From Actinomadura sp. WMMA1423 (GTDB taxonomy: Bacteria > Actinomycetota > Actinomycetes > Streptosporangiales > Streptosporangiaceae): 64,000 bases of DNA. The notes beneath the pieces were generated by a model. The model ran no database searches. It saw only the letters and a list, made by a program, of their open reading frames with translations, and was not told the DNA's origin. The position numbers and the translations under genes are program-made. Shown piece after piece: positions 1 to 11,670 of the stretch. Numbering within the stretch: position 1 is the stretch's first letter; each line of letters starts with the position of its first letter. The DNA is taken from contig NZ_CP041244.1 of the NCBI RefSeq assembly GCF_006547145.1, forward strand, positions 3,162,001 to 3,226,000, in the 5' to 3' direction.

Positions 1-516
1 GGGGCCCCCTGCGTCTGTGGGTTGTCGCGGGTCGGGACGGCGGTGGAATCGTTGGTCTTCGGATCGCGGTCGCCAGGCTGCCCGGTGCCGGTCTCGGGCC
101 GTCCGGGAAACTTCCAGCCTGCTGCGGAGAGGCTGTCCACGCGGGGCGTTTTCCCGTCCGCTCCGGGATGGTCGTGCGATGACGTGCCGCCGCTTTCGGG
201 CGGGGTGGGCTTGTCGGTGGTCTCCGGGCCTTTGCCCGGGCCAGGTGGATTGTCCACGCCCAAACTCTCGAGTCCTTCCGCTGGGGGGAGCCGGGCCGGT
301 TCCCAGGGCATCGGTCAGCCGGCTCTCCAGGCTCAGCCCCTTGACCCACGGGCGGCCTGGGGCGATCGACGCTCGCTTCCTTGCCCTCCCACCCGGGTGG
401 GATTCTCCACGCCTACGCCCAGCCTTCCAAGACGGTTCGGCAACGGCCGTCTCCAGATTTCAGAACCAGCAGTGTCCGATGGTGCACGAGTCCTTTGCGG
501 GCACCACCGTCCATGA
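1..516 (+). CDS. possible 3' end of an unknown gene entering from the left edge
   Basis: One forward frame is open from base 1 to a stop at 516 with moderately high third-position GC. The translation is rich in Pro, Gly and Ser and shows no motif or repeat I recognise. It has no convincing internal start with a ribosome-binding site, so if it is real it is the tail of a gene that begins outside the window. Base use after about 450 looks less coding-like. It may equally be non-coding DNA with a chance open frame. Confidence 0.2.
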   Translation, partial: GAPCVCGLSRVGTAVESLVFGSRSPGCPVPVSGRPGNFQPAAERLSTRGVFPSAPGWSCDDVPPLSGGVGLSVVSGPLPGPGGLSTPKLSSPSAGGSRAGSQGIGQPALQAQPLDPRAAWGDRRSLPCPPTRVGFSTPTPSLPRRFGNGRLQISEPAVSDGARVLCGHHRP

Positions 517-818
517 AAGCGAGATGTTTCAAAAATTGCACACTCCATTGCCCGAGGGGCTGCACCCGCGGTTTCGATCCTGCGTCGAGGCAACTTTGCG
601 CACCATCTTTTCGTCGGCATTACACGCTCGCCGCCACCGGACGGAGCGACCGGCGCTCGCACCACCCGGCGGGCTTTCGGGACGGCCCGATCACTCCACA
701 CGGGGTCCAGGCGATCTCGGTCGCGACGACGTGGTCCATGAAGCGCAGGCCGACCGTGGCCTCGGCCGGGGATCGTCCGCCTTGGTCGTGGGGACGTCGA
801 CGTCTGATTCCTGCCAGC
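517..818. other. no gene recognised upstream of the MFS gene
   Basis: This stretch has open frames on both strands but none has a plausible start, ribosome-binding site or recognisable protein. The sequence around 520-620 is richer in A/T than its surroundings, which would suit a promoter for the transporter that follows. Confidence 0.4.
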
Positions 819-2132
819 GTGGCCGTGCCCGCGCCTCCTAGCGTCGAAGGCGTGGAAACTGATCTTGCCGGAGCCGATGCCGGTCGGCGTCGTGGCCTGC
901 CCGGTCCCGTCGTCTGGTTCATGTCGCTCGCGGCCGGGCTCGGGACGGCGACGATCTACGCGCTGCAGCCGGCGATCGCCGATGTGGCGGACTCGTTGCA
1001 CGCCTCGCTCGCCGCGGTCGGGGTGGCGCTCGCGTGCGGGCCGCTGGGATACATGGTCGGGCTCGGTCTGCTCGTCCCCCTGGTCGACCGATTCCCTCCG
1101 AGGCGGGTGCTGTCGGCGCAGGTCGGCGCCCTCGCGGCAGCCCTGCTCTTGTGTGCCCTTGTCGGCGATGTTCTGGTGCTGGGCGCGACGATCAGCGTGA
1201 TCGGGGCCTGTTCCGCGGTCGGCGCGGGCCTCAGTTCGGTGGTCGGGCGGCTGGCGTCCCCGCATCGTCGGGCCGCGACGCTGGGGCTCCTGACGGCCGG
1301 GATCTCGGCGGGCATCCTCGCCGGCCGCATCGTCGGCGGCTGGCTCGCCGAGGTGATCGGCTGGCGTGGCATGCTCATGGCGTTCGCAGCGGCCTGTGCG
1401 GCCGTCGCGGTGGGCTTGCTGCTGGTGGTCCCGGGCACCCGGGGAGGAGCCGAGCGGGGTTACCTCGCCACGTTGAAGTCGATTCCGGGCCTGCTCGTCC
1501 GGAACACGGCGCTGCGGTCGGCCGCCACCCGTGGCGCCCTGTGGTTCTTCGCGTTCTGCGCGATATGGGCCGGGTTGGCGGTGGCGCTGTCGGAGCCCCC
1601 GTACTCGTACTCGGCAGAGCGCATCGGCCTGTACGCGTTCGCTGGGCTCCTTGGCATTCCCGCCACCCGGGTCGCGGGAATGTTCACCGATCGCGTCGGC
1701 GCGCGGCGCGTGATCCTCCTGGGTCTGGCCGTCGCCGGGGCCGCGACGGTGATCGTGGGGTTCGCCCTCTCGAGCGCCCCGGCGACCTTGCTCTGTCTGG
1801 CGCTGTTCGACGCGGGACTGTTCGCCGCACAGGTCGCGAATCAGAGCACCGTCCTCGCCATCGACCCCGCGGCACCCGCGCGGTTCAACAGCGCCTACAT
1901 GCTCGTCTACTTCGTCGGCGGAAGCCTGGGGACGGCGTTCGGCGCGACCGCCGTCGAACGGTTCGGCTGGCCCGCGACGACGGCGTTCGCAGCGGCCGCC
2001 ATCGTCGTCGCCGCGGCGATCACGCTGGGCGCGCGCGGCCGCTCCGTCCCGTCCACTACCCCAGAGCCCGCTGAGGACCTCTTCATCAAGAGTCACGCCA
2101 TGGAACCACCGAACGGGTTCCACAATCGATGA
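819..2132 (+). CDS. MFS transporter
   Basis: This is a 12-helix major facilitator superfamily protein of about 437 residues, expected to move a small molecule across the cytoplasmic membrane by proton coupling. The first helix lies just after the N-terminus (VVWFMSLAAGLGTATIYALQ), the motif-A-like loop is LVDRFPPRRVLSAQ, and a second copy of such a loop, MFTDRVGARRVILLG, opens the C-terminal half. The hydrophobic segments then alternate regularly to the end. The start is uncertain: GTG codons at 819, 825 and 852 all precede helix 1, while the ATG at 921 falls inside helix 1. The frame stays open back to 381, but that upstream part does not look like protein. The substrate cannot be told from sequence; the fold resembles the CynX/NreB-type and sugar-efflux-like branches. 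Confidence 0.8.
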   Translation: MAVPAPPSVEGVETDLAGADAGRRRGLPGPVVWFMSLAAGLGTATIYALQPAIADVADSLHASLAAVGVALACGPLGYMVGLGLLVPLVDRFPPRRVLSAQVGALAAALLLCALVGDVLVLGATISVIGACSAVGAGLSSVVGRLASPHRRAATLGLLTAGISAGILAGRIVGGWLAEVIGWRGMLMAFAAACAAVAVGLLLVVPGTRGGAERGYLATLKSIPGLLVRNTALRSAATRGALWFFAFCAIWAGLAVALSEPPYSYSAERIGLYAFAGLLGIPATRVAGMFTDRVGARRVILLGLAVAGAATVIVGFALSSAPATLLCLALFDAGLFAAQVANQSTVLAIDPAAPARFNSAYMLVYFVGGSLGTAFGATAVERFGWPATTAFAAAAIVVAAAITLGARGRSVPSTTPEPAEDLFIKSHAMEPPNGFHNR

Positions 2133-2601
2133 TGACCGTCGCGCCCGAGAACCGCCTGCCCCGCCCGCTCACCTGACCCACCGGACATCCCCGGCATCGC
2201 GTCCGACTGCCGCACCCCCGAGAGCGGGGCGCCTCGCATAGGACGACCGACACTACTCGGTCCGGTGATTCCGATGCCGCGCCGGGGCGGTCGGGCACCG
2301 CGATCGGGGCGCGCGTGGAGACGTGGCGGCTCGGTGCACGGGGTCCGGTCGGGAACCGTCACGGCCAGCCTGTGCAGGGCGGGCCTGTCGGAGCAGAGGC
2401 CGCGAGCCTTCTCAGGCTGAGCAATTTCACTTGCTTTCCAAGTTTTTACCGCATCATGGCATTACCGATGAGAGGCCTCGAAAGGGAGTTGTGGTCTTTC
2501 GGTCTGTTCATTCCGAATTGCGCTGGACCCGCTGAGGCGTCATATCGACGAGTGGCCTTGTGGTTTGGTTGGGGGGCGTCTGGACGGGAAATCGTCGTCG
2601 C
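2133..2601. other. intergenic region with a relatively A/T-rich block
   Basis: No believable gene is present on either strand. Bases 2420-2530 are markedly poorer in G+C than the flanking genes, as expected of a promoter region for the glycosyltransferase that starts at 2602. I could not assign -35 and -10 boxes with confidence. Confidence 0.4.
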
Positions 2602-3777
2602 ATGGAGATACCGCGGACGCTGGTGCTGACCGGGCATTTTCCACCGGAACCCGGGGGTGTGCAGACGTTCACGTGGGAGCTGGTCCGGCGGTTGCCCGTG
2701 GACCGGCTGGTCGTCGTGGCGCCCGCGTGGCCGGGGGCCGCGGAATTCGACGCGGGGCTCGCGTTCCCCGTCGTCCGGCGGCGCGGATATCTGCTTTTCC
2801 GCGGGCTGCGGCGGCTCGTCGTCCGGCACGGGGTCGAGGCGGGGTGGATCACGGCGGCGGCTCCGTTCGGGATGTACGCGCCGCTGGTGCGGGCGGCCGG
2901 GGTGCGGTGGCTGGTCGGGTCGGCGCACGGGCAGGAACTCGGCTGGTTCCGGGCGCCGCCGACGCGTGCGGCGCTCAGGGCGGCGGCGCGGTCGTTCGAC
3001 GTCCTCACCCATCTCAGCGCGACCACGCTGCCGGAGCTCCAGGCCGCGGTCGGCGACCGGACGCGGCTGGCGCGGCTCGCCGGGGCCGTGGACACCGTGC
3101 GGTTCCGGCCGGGGCTGGACGGGGCGGCGGTGCGCCGCCGGCACGGCCTCGGGGACGGGCCGGTGGTGCTCAGCGTCGCCCGGCTCGTCCGGCGCAAGGG
3201 CCATGACATGCTGATCCGCGCGTGGGCCGACGTGGTGCGGCGCCGCCCGGACGCCCGGCTGGTGATCGTCGGGGACGGCCCCATGCGGCGCAGGCTCATC
3301 GAGTCGGCGGACCGGGAGGCGCCGGGATCGGTCACCGTGACCGGGCCCGTCCCCGCCGCGGAGCTGCCGCGCTACTACGCCGCCGCCGACGTGTTCGCGC
3401 TGCCGTGCCGCGACGACCGGGCGGGACTCCAGACCGAGGGGCTCGGCCTGTCGGTGCTGGAGGCGTCCGCGTCGGGGCTGCCGGTGGTGGTGGGCCGGTC
3501 GGGCGGCAGCCCCGAGTCCCTGATCGACGGCCGGACGGGCGTACTGGTCGACGCCACCGGCCCGGGCGAGATCGCCCTGGCCCTGCACCGCCTGCTCGCC
3601 TCCCCCGAACGCGCCGCCGCGATGGGGGCGGCCGGGCGGCGGTGGACGTGCGAGCGCTGGAGCTGGGACGCCGCCGCGGCCCGGCTCGCCGCCCTGCTGA
3701 AGGACTCCTCACCGGATGCGCCGCCGAAGCACGACACACCGGGTATGGAGCCCGCATGGGACTCAGGGAGCAGCTGA
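2602..3777 (+). CDS. glycosyltransferase family 4, PimB-like mannosyltransferase
   Basis: A 391-residue GT-B glycosyltransferase. The N-terminal acceptor domain opens with the family signature LTGHFPPEPGGVQTF (residues 8-22). The C-terminal nucleotide-sugar domain has VLSVARLVRRKGHDMLI near 190, VIVGDGPMRR near 220 and the catalytic EX7E region EGLGLSVLEASASGLPVVVG near 290. These match GDP-mannose-dependent phosphatidylinositol mannoside mannosyltransferases (PimB' of Corynebacterium), so a role in making PIM or other glycolipids at the inner face of the membrane is likely, though many GT4 enzymes share these motifs. The ATG at 2602 is chosen because the homology begins right after it; an upstream in-frame GTG at 2560 would add 14 unusual residues. 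Its 3' end overlaps the next gene by 22 bases, so the two are probably translated together. Confidence 0.8.
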   Translation: MEIPRTLVLTGHFPPEPGGVQTFTWELVRRLPVDRLVVVAPAWPGAAEFDAGLAFPVVRRRGYLLFRGLRRLVVRHGVEAGWITAAAPFGMYAPLVRAAGVRWLVGSAHGQELGWFRAPPTRAALRAAARSFDVLTHLSATTLPELQAAVGDRTRLARLAGAVDTVRFRPGLDGAAVRRRHGLGDGPVVLSVARLVRRKGHDMLIRAWADVVRRRPDARLVIVGDGPMRRRLIESADREAPGSVTVTGPVPAAELPRYYAAADVFALPCRDDRAGLQTEGLGLSVLEASASGLPVVVGRSGGSPESLIDGRTGVLVDATGPGEIALALHRLLASPERAAAMGAAGRRWTCERWSWDAAAARLAALLKDSSPDAPPKHDTPGMEPAWDSGSS

Positions 3778-5030
3778 ACAAGCGCGACTTCCGGCGGCTC
3801 ATCATCGGGCAGACGGTGTCCTCGTTCGGCGACTGGATGGGCACCCTGGCGCTGATGTACTTCGTCCTGGAGCTCAGCGACTCCACGACGGCGGTCGGCG
3901 GCGTCCTGGTCCTGCGGCTGCTCCCCTCCGCGCTGGGCGCGCCGTTGGCGGCCCGGGTGGTGACGCGCTGGCGGCGGCGCAGCGTCATGATGTGGACGAC
4001 CCTGATCCAGACGGGCATGGCGCTGGCCCTCCCGATCGTGCCGTGGCTGGGCTGGGTGTACTTCTGGGCCTTCGTGATCGAGGTGGCGGGGCTGGTCTTC
4101 CTGCCGGCCCGGGACGCCTCGATCCCGTTCCTGATCGAGGAGGAGGAGAACCGGCACGACACGGGGACGCTGGAGATCGCCAACGGCATCACCATGGCCA
4201 CCTCCTACGGGATGATCCCGGTGGGCGCGGGGGCGTTCGGGTTGATCCTCTCCTTCTCGCAGCACATCGGCGTGGAGGGGCATTGGCGCTACGTGACCGT
4301 GTTCTGGCTGGACGCCCTGACCTACCTCGCCTGCTACTTCGCCATCCGCTCGATCCCCGACCTCGGGCCCGGGCCCGCCGAGCGGCGGGAGGTGGAGCGC
4401 ACCGAGCAGGAGACGTCGTCCCGCGGGCTGCTCACCGCGCTGCGCCTTCCCGTGGTGCGCGGCGTCCTTCCCGGGGTGGCGGTGGTGTCGCTCGGGCTCG
4501 GCGCCCTGTTCTCGCTGGGCGTGGTGTTCGTGCGCAACGTCCTGACCGCGGGGCCGGTGGGGTTCGGGGCGCTGGTGGTCCTGTTCGGCGTGGGCGCGCT
4601 GGTCGGGCTGCTGATCATCCACCGCAAGGTGCGGAACCTGGCGGTGCAGATCAGGGTCGGAACGGCCGTGCAGGGCGTGGTGATCTTCCTCATGGCCCTG
4701 CTGGGGACGGTGGCCTGGGCCTTCATCGGAGCCGTGCTGTTCGGCGCGGCGGCGACCAGTGCCCTGGTGGGCGGGATCACCTACCTCCAGGAATCGCTCA
4801 GCGGGGTGAACCGGAACCTCGCTCTCACGGCGTTCCACGCCGTGCTGCGGTTCGGCCTGGCACTGGCGGCGCTGCTGGCCGGGGTCGCGGCCGACCTCCT
4901 GAGAAGGGCCTCCGAGGCCCCGCTCGGCCTGTCGCCGTCCCAGTTCGTGCTGGCCGGTTCCGGGCTGGTCGTCCTGTTCGGGGCATCCCTGATCCGCATC
5001 CCCGGCGGCAACGGCGTCTCCACTAGGTGA
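3756..5030 (+). CDS. MFS exporter (EntS/DHA3-like)
   Basis: A 424-residue multi-spanning membrane protein of the MFS_3 (enterobactin-exporter-like) type. It begins MGLREQLNKRDFRRLIIGQTVSS, a typical N-terminus of this group, followed by FGDWMGTLALMYFVLELSDS and about twelve hydrophobic helices; the loop ARVVTRWRRRSVMMW is a motif-A equivalent. The ATG at 3756 lies inside the end of the glycosyltransferase gene, giving a 22-base overlap and suggesting translational coupling. The frame continues upstream to 3222 only as a shadow of that gene. The pairing suggests export of a glycolipid or lipid-linked product, but this is inference; drug or siderophore efflux is equally possible. The stop overlaps the convergent exporter gene by 8 bases. 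Confidence 0.85.
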   Translation: MGLREQLNKRDFRRLIIGQTVSSFGDWMGTLALMYFVLELSDSTTAVGGVLVLRLLPSALGAPLAARVVTRWRRRSVMMWTTLIQTGMALALPIVPWLGWVYFWAFVIEVAGLVFLPARDASIPFLIEEEENRHDTGTLEIANGITMATSYGMIPVGAGAFGLILSFSQHIGVEGHWRYVTVFWLDALTYLACYFAIRSIPDLGPGPAERREVERTEQETSSRGLLTALRLPVVRGVLPGVAVVSLGLGALFSLGVVFVRNVLTAGPVGFGALVVLFGVGALVGLLIIHRKVRNLAVQIRVGTAVQGVVIFLMALLGTVAWAFIGAVLFGAAATSALVGGITYLQESLSGVNRNLALTAFHAVLRFGLALAALLAGVAADLLRRASEAPLGLSPSQFVLAGSGLVVLFGASLIRIPGGNGVSTR

Positions 5031-6504
5031 TCGGCACGGCGCCCGCCTCCTTCTCCGGGTCCTCCGCGCCGTCGGCGGTCGCGGACGCCTCACCGCGGCT
5101 GTTCGCCGCGCGCAGGGCGACGACGGCCGCGGCGGCCAGGAACAGGGAACTGGCCAGCAACGCTCGGGAGAACCCTCCGGTGAGCGCCTCGGGCACCGGC
5201 CTCCGGTCGGCCAGCAGGTCGCTCGTGCGGGCGGCGGCGACCGCGGAGAAGATCGCCAGGCCGAGGGCGCCGCCGATCTGCTGGGAGGCGTTGAGCAGTG
5301 CCGCCGCCAGGCCCGCCCTGTCCGGCGGGACGCCCGCGTTGGCCGCGGTGGTGACGGCCACGAACGTGAAGCCGAGCCCGAACGAGGTGGCCATCAGGCC
5401 GGGGAGCAGGTCGGTGAGGTAGTGGCCCTCCACCGGGATGCGCGACAGCAGGTAGATGCCCGCGGCCGCGAGCAGCAGCCCGGCGATCATCACGGGACGG
5501 GTCCCGGCGCGCGCGATCAGTTGGGCGGACGCGCCCGCGGCGACACCCACCCCCGCGCAGAGCGGCAGGTAGGCCGAGCCGGTCTCCAGCGGTGAGTAGC
5601 CGAGGACGTTCACCATGTAGAGACTCAGGAAGAAGAACATCGACAGGAACCCGGCGACCGCGACGAGCTGGGTGACGTCCGCGGCGGCCAGCCCCCGGAT
5701 CCGGAAGATCGACAGCGGCAGCAGCGGGTCGCGGCTGCGCCGCTCGTTCAGCAGGAACGCCACCAGCAGCGCGGCGGCCCCGGCGAGCCCGCCGATCGTG
5801 CGGCCCGCGTCCCAGCCGACCTCGGGCGCCTTGACCAGGGTGAACACCAGCAGCAGCATCCCGCCGGTGACGAGGATCGCGCCGGGCACGTCGAAGCCCG
5901 TGAGCCGGACGGCGCGGCGGTCGCCCTCGACCAGCAGGAACAGCCCCGCGATGACGAGGACGCAGACCGGGACGTTCACGAGCATCACCCAGCGCCAGCC
6001 GGGCCCGTCGGTGAGCAGCCCGCCGAGCAGGACCCCGGCGGCGGAGGCTCCGCCCCCGACGCCGCCCCACACGCCGAGCGCCTTGGCGCGGTCACCGCCC
6101 TCCTTGAAGGTGGTCGTCAGGATCGACAGCGTGCCCGGCAGCATCAGCGCCGCGCCGGCGCCCTGCGCGAGCCGCGCCCCGATGAGCGTCCCGGACGTGG
6201 TGGCGAGCCCGCCCGCGATCGAGGACAGCGAGAACACCGCGGTGCCCGCCACCACGATCCGGCGGCGTCCGAGCAGGTCGGCGAGGCGGCCGCCGAGCAG
6301 CATGAACCCGCCGTAGGTGAGCAGGTAGCCGGACGGCACCCACTGCAGGTCCTGGACGGAGAAGCCCAGGTCGGCGCGGATCGCGGGCAGCGCCACGTTG
6401 ACGATCGAGGCGTCGATGAAGTCGAGGAACGCGATGGCGCACAGCAGGGTCAGGGTGACCTTGCCGCGTCCCGTCGCGAGGAAGGACGATGGGGAGTCGG
6501 CCAT
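5023..6504 (-). CDS. MFS drug-resistance transporter, EmrB/QacA (DHA2) type
   Basis: A 493-residue transporter with the 14-helix DHA2 layout. The first helix carries FLDFIDASIVNVALPAIRAD, the hallmark of the EmrB/QacA group (D-x-T/S-I-V-N-V-A-L-P), followed by motif A GGRLADLLGRRR and the motif-C-like stretch ISAAP replaced here by GGGASAAGVLLGGLLTD. It should export hydrophobic drugs by proton antiport. The start at 6504 (MADSPSS) has a clear GGAGGT eight bases upstream; the frame remains open to 6654 without coding character. It is divergent from the ECF41 sigma gene, with about 220 bases between, so shared or opposing regulation is possible. The acidic, charged C-terminal tail is poorly conserved in this family. 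Confidence 0.9.
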   Translation of the reverse strand: MADSPSSFLATGRGKVTLTLLCAIAFLDFIDASIVNVALPAIRADLGFSVQDLQWVPSGYLLTYGGFMLLGGRLADLLGRRRIVVAGTAVFSLSSIAGGLATTSGTLIGARLAQGAGAALMLPGTLSILTTTFKEGGDRAKALGVWGGVGGGASAAGVLLGGLLTDGPGWRWVMLVNVPVCVLVIAGLFLLVEGDRRAVRLTGFDVPGAILVTGGMLLLVFTLVKAPEVGWDAGRTIGGLAGAAALLVAFLLNERRSRDPLLPLSIFRIRGLAAADVTQLVAVAGFLSMFFFLSLYMVNVLGYSPLETGSAYLPLCAGVGVAAGASAQLIARAGTRPVMIAGLLLAAAGIYLLSRIPVEGHYLTDLLPGLMATSFGLGFTFVAVTTAANAGVPPDRAGLAAALLNASQQIGGALGLAIFSAVAAARTSDLLADRRPVPEALTGGFSRALLASSLFLAAAAVVALRAANSRGEASATADGAEDPEKEAGAVPIT

Positions 6505-6667
6505 TCGGACCTCCGGTCGGTGGACCCGCGCCGCTGACCGCCGGTGCGGGACGTGCGGGGCTCTGCGGGCCCCGAGTCGGTCGGTTTCCCGTTCCATGAG
6601 CGGATCGGAGGGCGGGAGTGTGACGCGGCGGCCCGCGAATGTGGTCCAGGTCACATTCTCGTGGCGA

Positions 6668-6674
6668 TGTCACA
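6668..6674 (+). promoter_or_regulatory. ECF41-type -35 motif (TGTCACA) before the sigma gene
   Basis: The heptamer TGTCACA is the published -35 consensus of promoters read by ECF41 sigma factors. It sits 53 bases before the ATG of such a sigma gene. A related GGTCACA lies 20 bases upstream. A clean CGTC -10 element at the usual spacing was not seen, so autoregulation is likely but not proven. Confidence 0.5.
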
Positions 6675-6726
6675 CTCGGAGGGCCGACCGAGCTCAGAGG
6701 GGGGTGAGCGAGAAGGAGGTCGAGCC

Positions 6727-7737
6727 ATGTCCGAAAGCACCGCCGACGACACCGCCCACGGCATCGGAGACACCGCCGCCGGTGGCACGGGGGACCCGTC
6801 CGGCAGCAGGGAGGATCCCGCCGACCGCACGGCGAAGGGCGCCGCCGGCGACGCCGCGACGCAGGTGTTCGCGGGGTACCGGGAGCTGCTGTTCTCGGTG
6901 GTCTACAACATGCTCGGGAGCGTCGCCGACACCGAGGACGTCCTCCAGGACACGTGGCTCGCGTGGGCGGGCCGCGGCACCGCCGGCCCCGCCCGAGTGA
7001 TCGAGAACCCGCGCGCCTACCTGGTGCGGATCGCGGTCAACACGGCGCTGTCGCGGCAGGCCGCGATCAGCCGCCGCCGCGAGACCTACGTCGGGCCGTG
7101 GCTGCCCGAGCCGCTGGTGGTCCGGAACGACGTGGACGAGGCGGCCGAGCGCACCGAGGCGGTCTCGATGGCGCTCCTGGTCGTCCTGGAGACGCTCACG
7201 CCGCTGGAGCGGGCGGTGTTCGTCCTGCACGAGGTGTTCGGCTACGCGCACACCGAGATAGCGGAGATCCTGGAGCGCAGCCCCGCGGCGGTGCGGCAGC
7301 TCGCGCACCGCGCGCGGGAGCACGTGCACGCCCGCCGCCCCCGCTACCAGGCCGATCCGAAGGTGCAGCGCGAGGCGACGGAACGGTTCCTCCAGGCCGC
7401 CCTCGGCGGCGACCTGGACGCGCTGATGGACATCCTCGCCCCGGACGTGACGCTGTGGACGGACGGCGGCGGCAAGTCCAAGGGCACGGCCGCCCTGCGT
7501 CCCATCCAGGGAGCCGACCGGGTGGCGCGCACCATCACCAGGACGACCTCCCAGCGGCTCAAGGGGCTGGACATCTGCTACCGCACCGTCAACGGCGACC
7601 CGTCCGCGGTGCTGTTCGACAAGAACGCCCCGTTCGCCGTCATGGTCCTCGACCTCGACCCTGACAGCTTCCACGTCCGCGGCGTCTACGCGGTCACCAA
7701 CCCCGACAAGCTGACCCACATCGAGGAGGACGACTGA
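6727..7737 (+). CDS. ECF41-family RNA polymerase sigma factor with SnoaL-like C-terminal domain
   Basis: A 336-residue extracytoplasmic-function sigma factor. Region 2 spans about residues 45-115 (NMLGSVADTEDVLQDTWL) and region 4 about 150-205 (LTPLERAVFVLHEVFGY then a helix-turn-helix). The tail 215-336 is a SnoaL-like fold that in ECF41 proteins replaces an anti-sigma factor as built-in regulator. All three diagnostic ECF41 motifs are visible: WLPEP in the linker (125-129), DGGGK (246-250) and NPDKL (325-329). The start has a strong AAGGAGGTCG ribosome-binding site. The first 40 residues are an extra low-complexity Asp/Gly/Thr-rich leader. The convergent neighbour encodes the carboxymuconolactone-decarboxylase-type partner expected for this family, which supports the assignment; the inducing signal is unknown. 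Confidence 0.93.
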   Translation: MSESTADDTAHGIGDTAAGGTGDPSGSREDPADRTAKGAAGDAATQVFAGYRELLFSVVYNMLGSVADTEDVLQDTWLAWAGRGTAGPARVIENPRAYLVRIAVNTALSRQAAISRRRETYVGPWLPEPLVVRNDVDEAAERTEAVSMALLVVLETLTPLERAVFVLHEVFGYAHTEIAEILERSPAAVRQLAHRAREHVHARRPRYQADPKVQREATERFLQAALGGDLDALMDILAPDVTLWTDGGGKSKGTAALRPIQGADRVARTITRTTSQRLKGLDICYRTVNGDPSAVLFDKNAPFAVMVLDLDPDSFHVRGVYAVTNPDKLTHIEEDD

Positions 7738-7759
7738 CCCCCACCTGACGGCGGACGTC

Positions 7760-8239
7760 TCAGGAGTGGGGCAGGACGCACATGGCGTCCAGGCCGAGGA
7801 CGCGGTTGAGGCGGCCGAAGGCCAGCCAGGAGCCGATGCACATGCTCAGCTCAACGATCTCGGCCTGGCCGTAGTGGGCGGCCATCCGGGCCCAGAACTC
7901 CTCGTCCAGGCCGTGGTGGTCGAGGATGTAGCGTTCGGCGTACTCGGCGGCGAGGCGTGTGCGGTCGTCGAAGTCGCCGGTGGTGCGCCACTCGGCGACC
8001 GCGTCGGCGAACCCCTCCTCGACCTTGTGCCCGTCGCGCTCCGTCCGCCAGTCGAGGCAGAACAGGCAGCCGTTGAGCTGGGCGACGCGCAGCCGGGCGG
8101 CCTCGAACTCGCGGAGCCCGAGGGTGGTGTGCGCGTAGACGGCGAGGGAGAGGTTCGAGGCGGCCGGGCCGATGCCCGGCACCATCTCCCCCCACACGTA
8201 CTGGATCGGGTCCTTGCCCTCGGGGATCTCGATGTTCAC
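7760..8239 (-). CDS. carboxymuconolactone decarboxylase / AhpD-like protein (ECF41 partner)
   Basis: A 159-residue all-helical AhpD-fold protein. The redox pair is NGCLFCLDWR (Cys58 and Cys61), preceded by EFEAARLRVAQL, the usual CMD arrangement; the distal His of AhpD is replaced by Arg/Trp, so full alkyl-hydroperoxidase chemistry is uncertain. Proteins of this kind are the C in the COE genes (carboxymuconolactone decarboxylase, oxidoreductase, epimerase) that accompany ECF41 sigma genes. It ends 22 bases from the sigma gene in convergent orientation and starts 25 bases after the oxidoreductase gene on its own strand, so it is probably transcribed with that gene instead of from its own ECF41 promoter. 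Confidence 0.88.
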   Translation of the reverse strand: MNIEIPEGKDPIQYVWGEMVPGIGPAASNLSLAVYAHTTLGLREFEAARLRVAQLNGCLFCLDWRTERDGHKVEEGFADAVAEWRTTGDFDDRTRLAAEYAERYILDHHGLDEEFWARMAAHYGQAEIVELSMCIGSWLAFGRLNRVLGLDAMCVLPHS

Positions 8240-8264
8240 GGGCCTGCCCTTCTGATGGCGCCTC

Positions 8265-11095
<2,831 letters not shown>

Positions 11096-11670
11096 CCCAC
11101 CGGGATCCGGCCACGGGCGCGTGTGGCCGGACCTCCCCACCGCCGGCCCCCGGCGCCAGCCGAACCGGGCCGAGGGAACGAACGCGCGAATCAAGTTCCG
11201 TCCGGTCGCTCAGGGGAGCAGTGGAGCCGCACGGGGCGCTGGTGATTCCCAGCCGGCGGGCCGCCCCCGGCATGTTCTCGCCCGAAATCGGGATCGGTAT
11301 TCTCACGACCGATTTCAGCGAGCTGAAAAGCGAACGGCATAGGCGGTTCGGCGAGCGCGAAACGCTGTTCTGCATCGCCTTCGCGGCGATGGCGGCGGGG
11401 TCGTCGGGCATGCGGCGACCGGCCGGCAGGCCCCGAAAATAACACAGGAGCCCGAAGAAAGGGCTCCTGTATGTGGAAAAGTATCTCCGGGCGCAGCCCG
11501 GTGATCAACTAGAAGTCTTCCGAACAAGTAACAAACAGATGCGGCTCAGATCGTCCGCTGGTCACGCCATGAAGCAGCGCTCCCTCTGTTTTTGCTCAGC
11601 AGACCCCTCAGAACTTATAGAGAATGGTGATGTCACTGCAGCCTTGTTGGCCAAGCGCAGCAGACAGCGA
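11096..11670. other. long spacer with inverted repeats, no firm gene
   Basis: A forward frame is open through 11442 and reads into a stretch (11220-11440) with protein-like content, but it has no start of its own and matches nothing I recognise; a transposase remnant is one possibility. The region contains an 8-base inverted repeat GAAATCGG/CCGATTTC around 11283-11318, the hairpin at 11444-11470 listed separately, and a second hairpin CCGGG-CGCAG-CCCGG near 11488. Base composition falls after 11480. Confidence 0.35.
11444..11470. terminator. hairpin, probable terminator
   Basis: ACAGGAGCCC and GGGCTCCTGT form a perfect ten-base-pair stem around a seven-base A/G loop. There is no long T tract on either side, as is common for actinobacterial terminators. 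It could end transcripts from the cholesterol oxidase side or from the low-GC gene on the other strand. Confidence 0.6.

Noticed and set aside
333..2123. 596-codon reverse frame opposite the first MFS gene
   Set aside because: Arg/Pro/Gln-rich composition of an antisense shadow in high-GC DNA; the forward frame encodes a clear 12-helix transporter.
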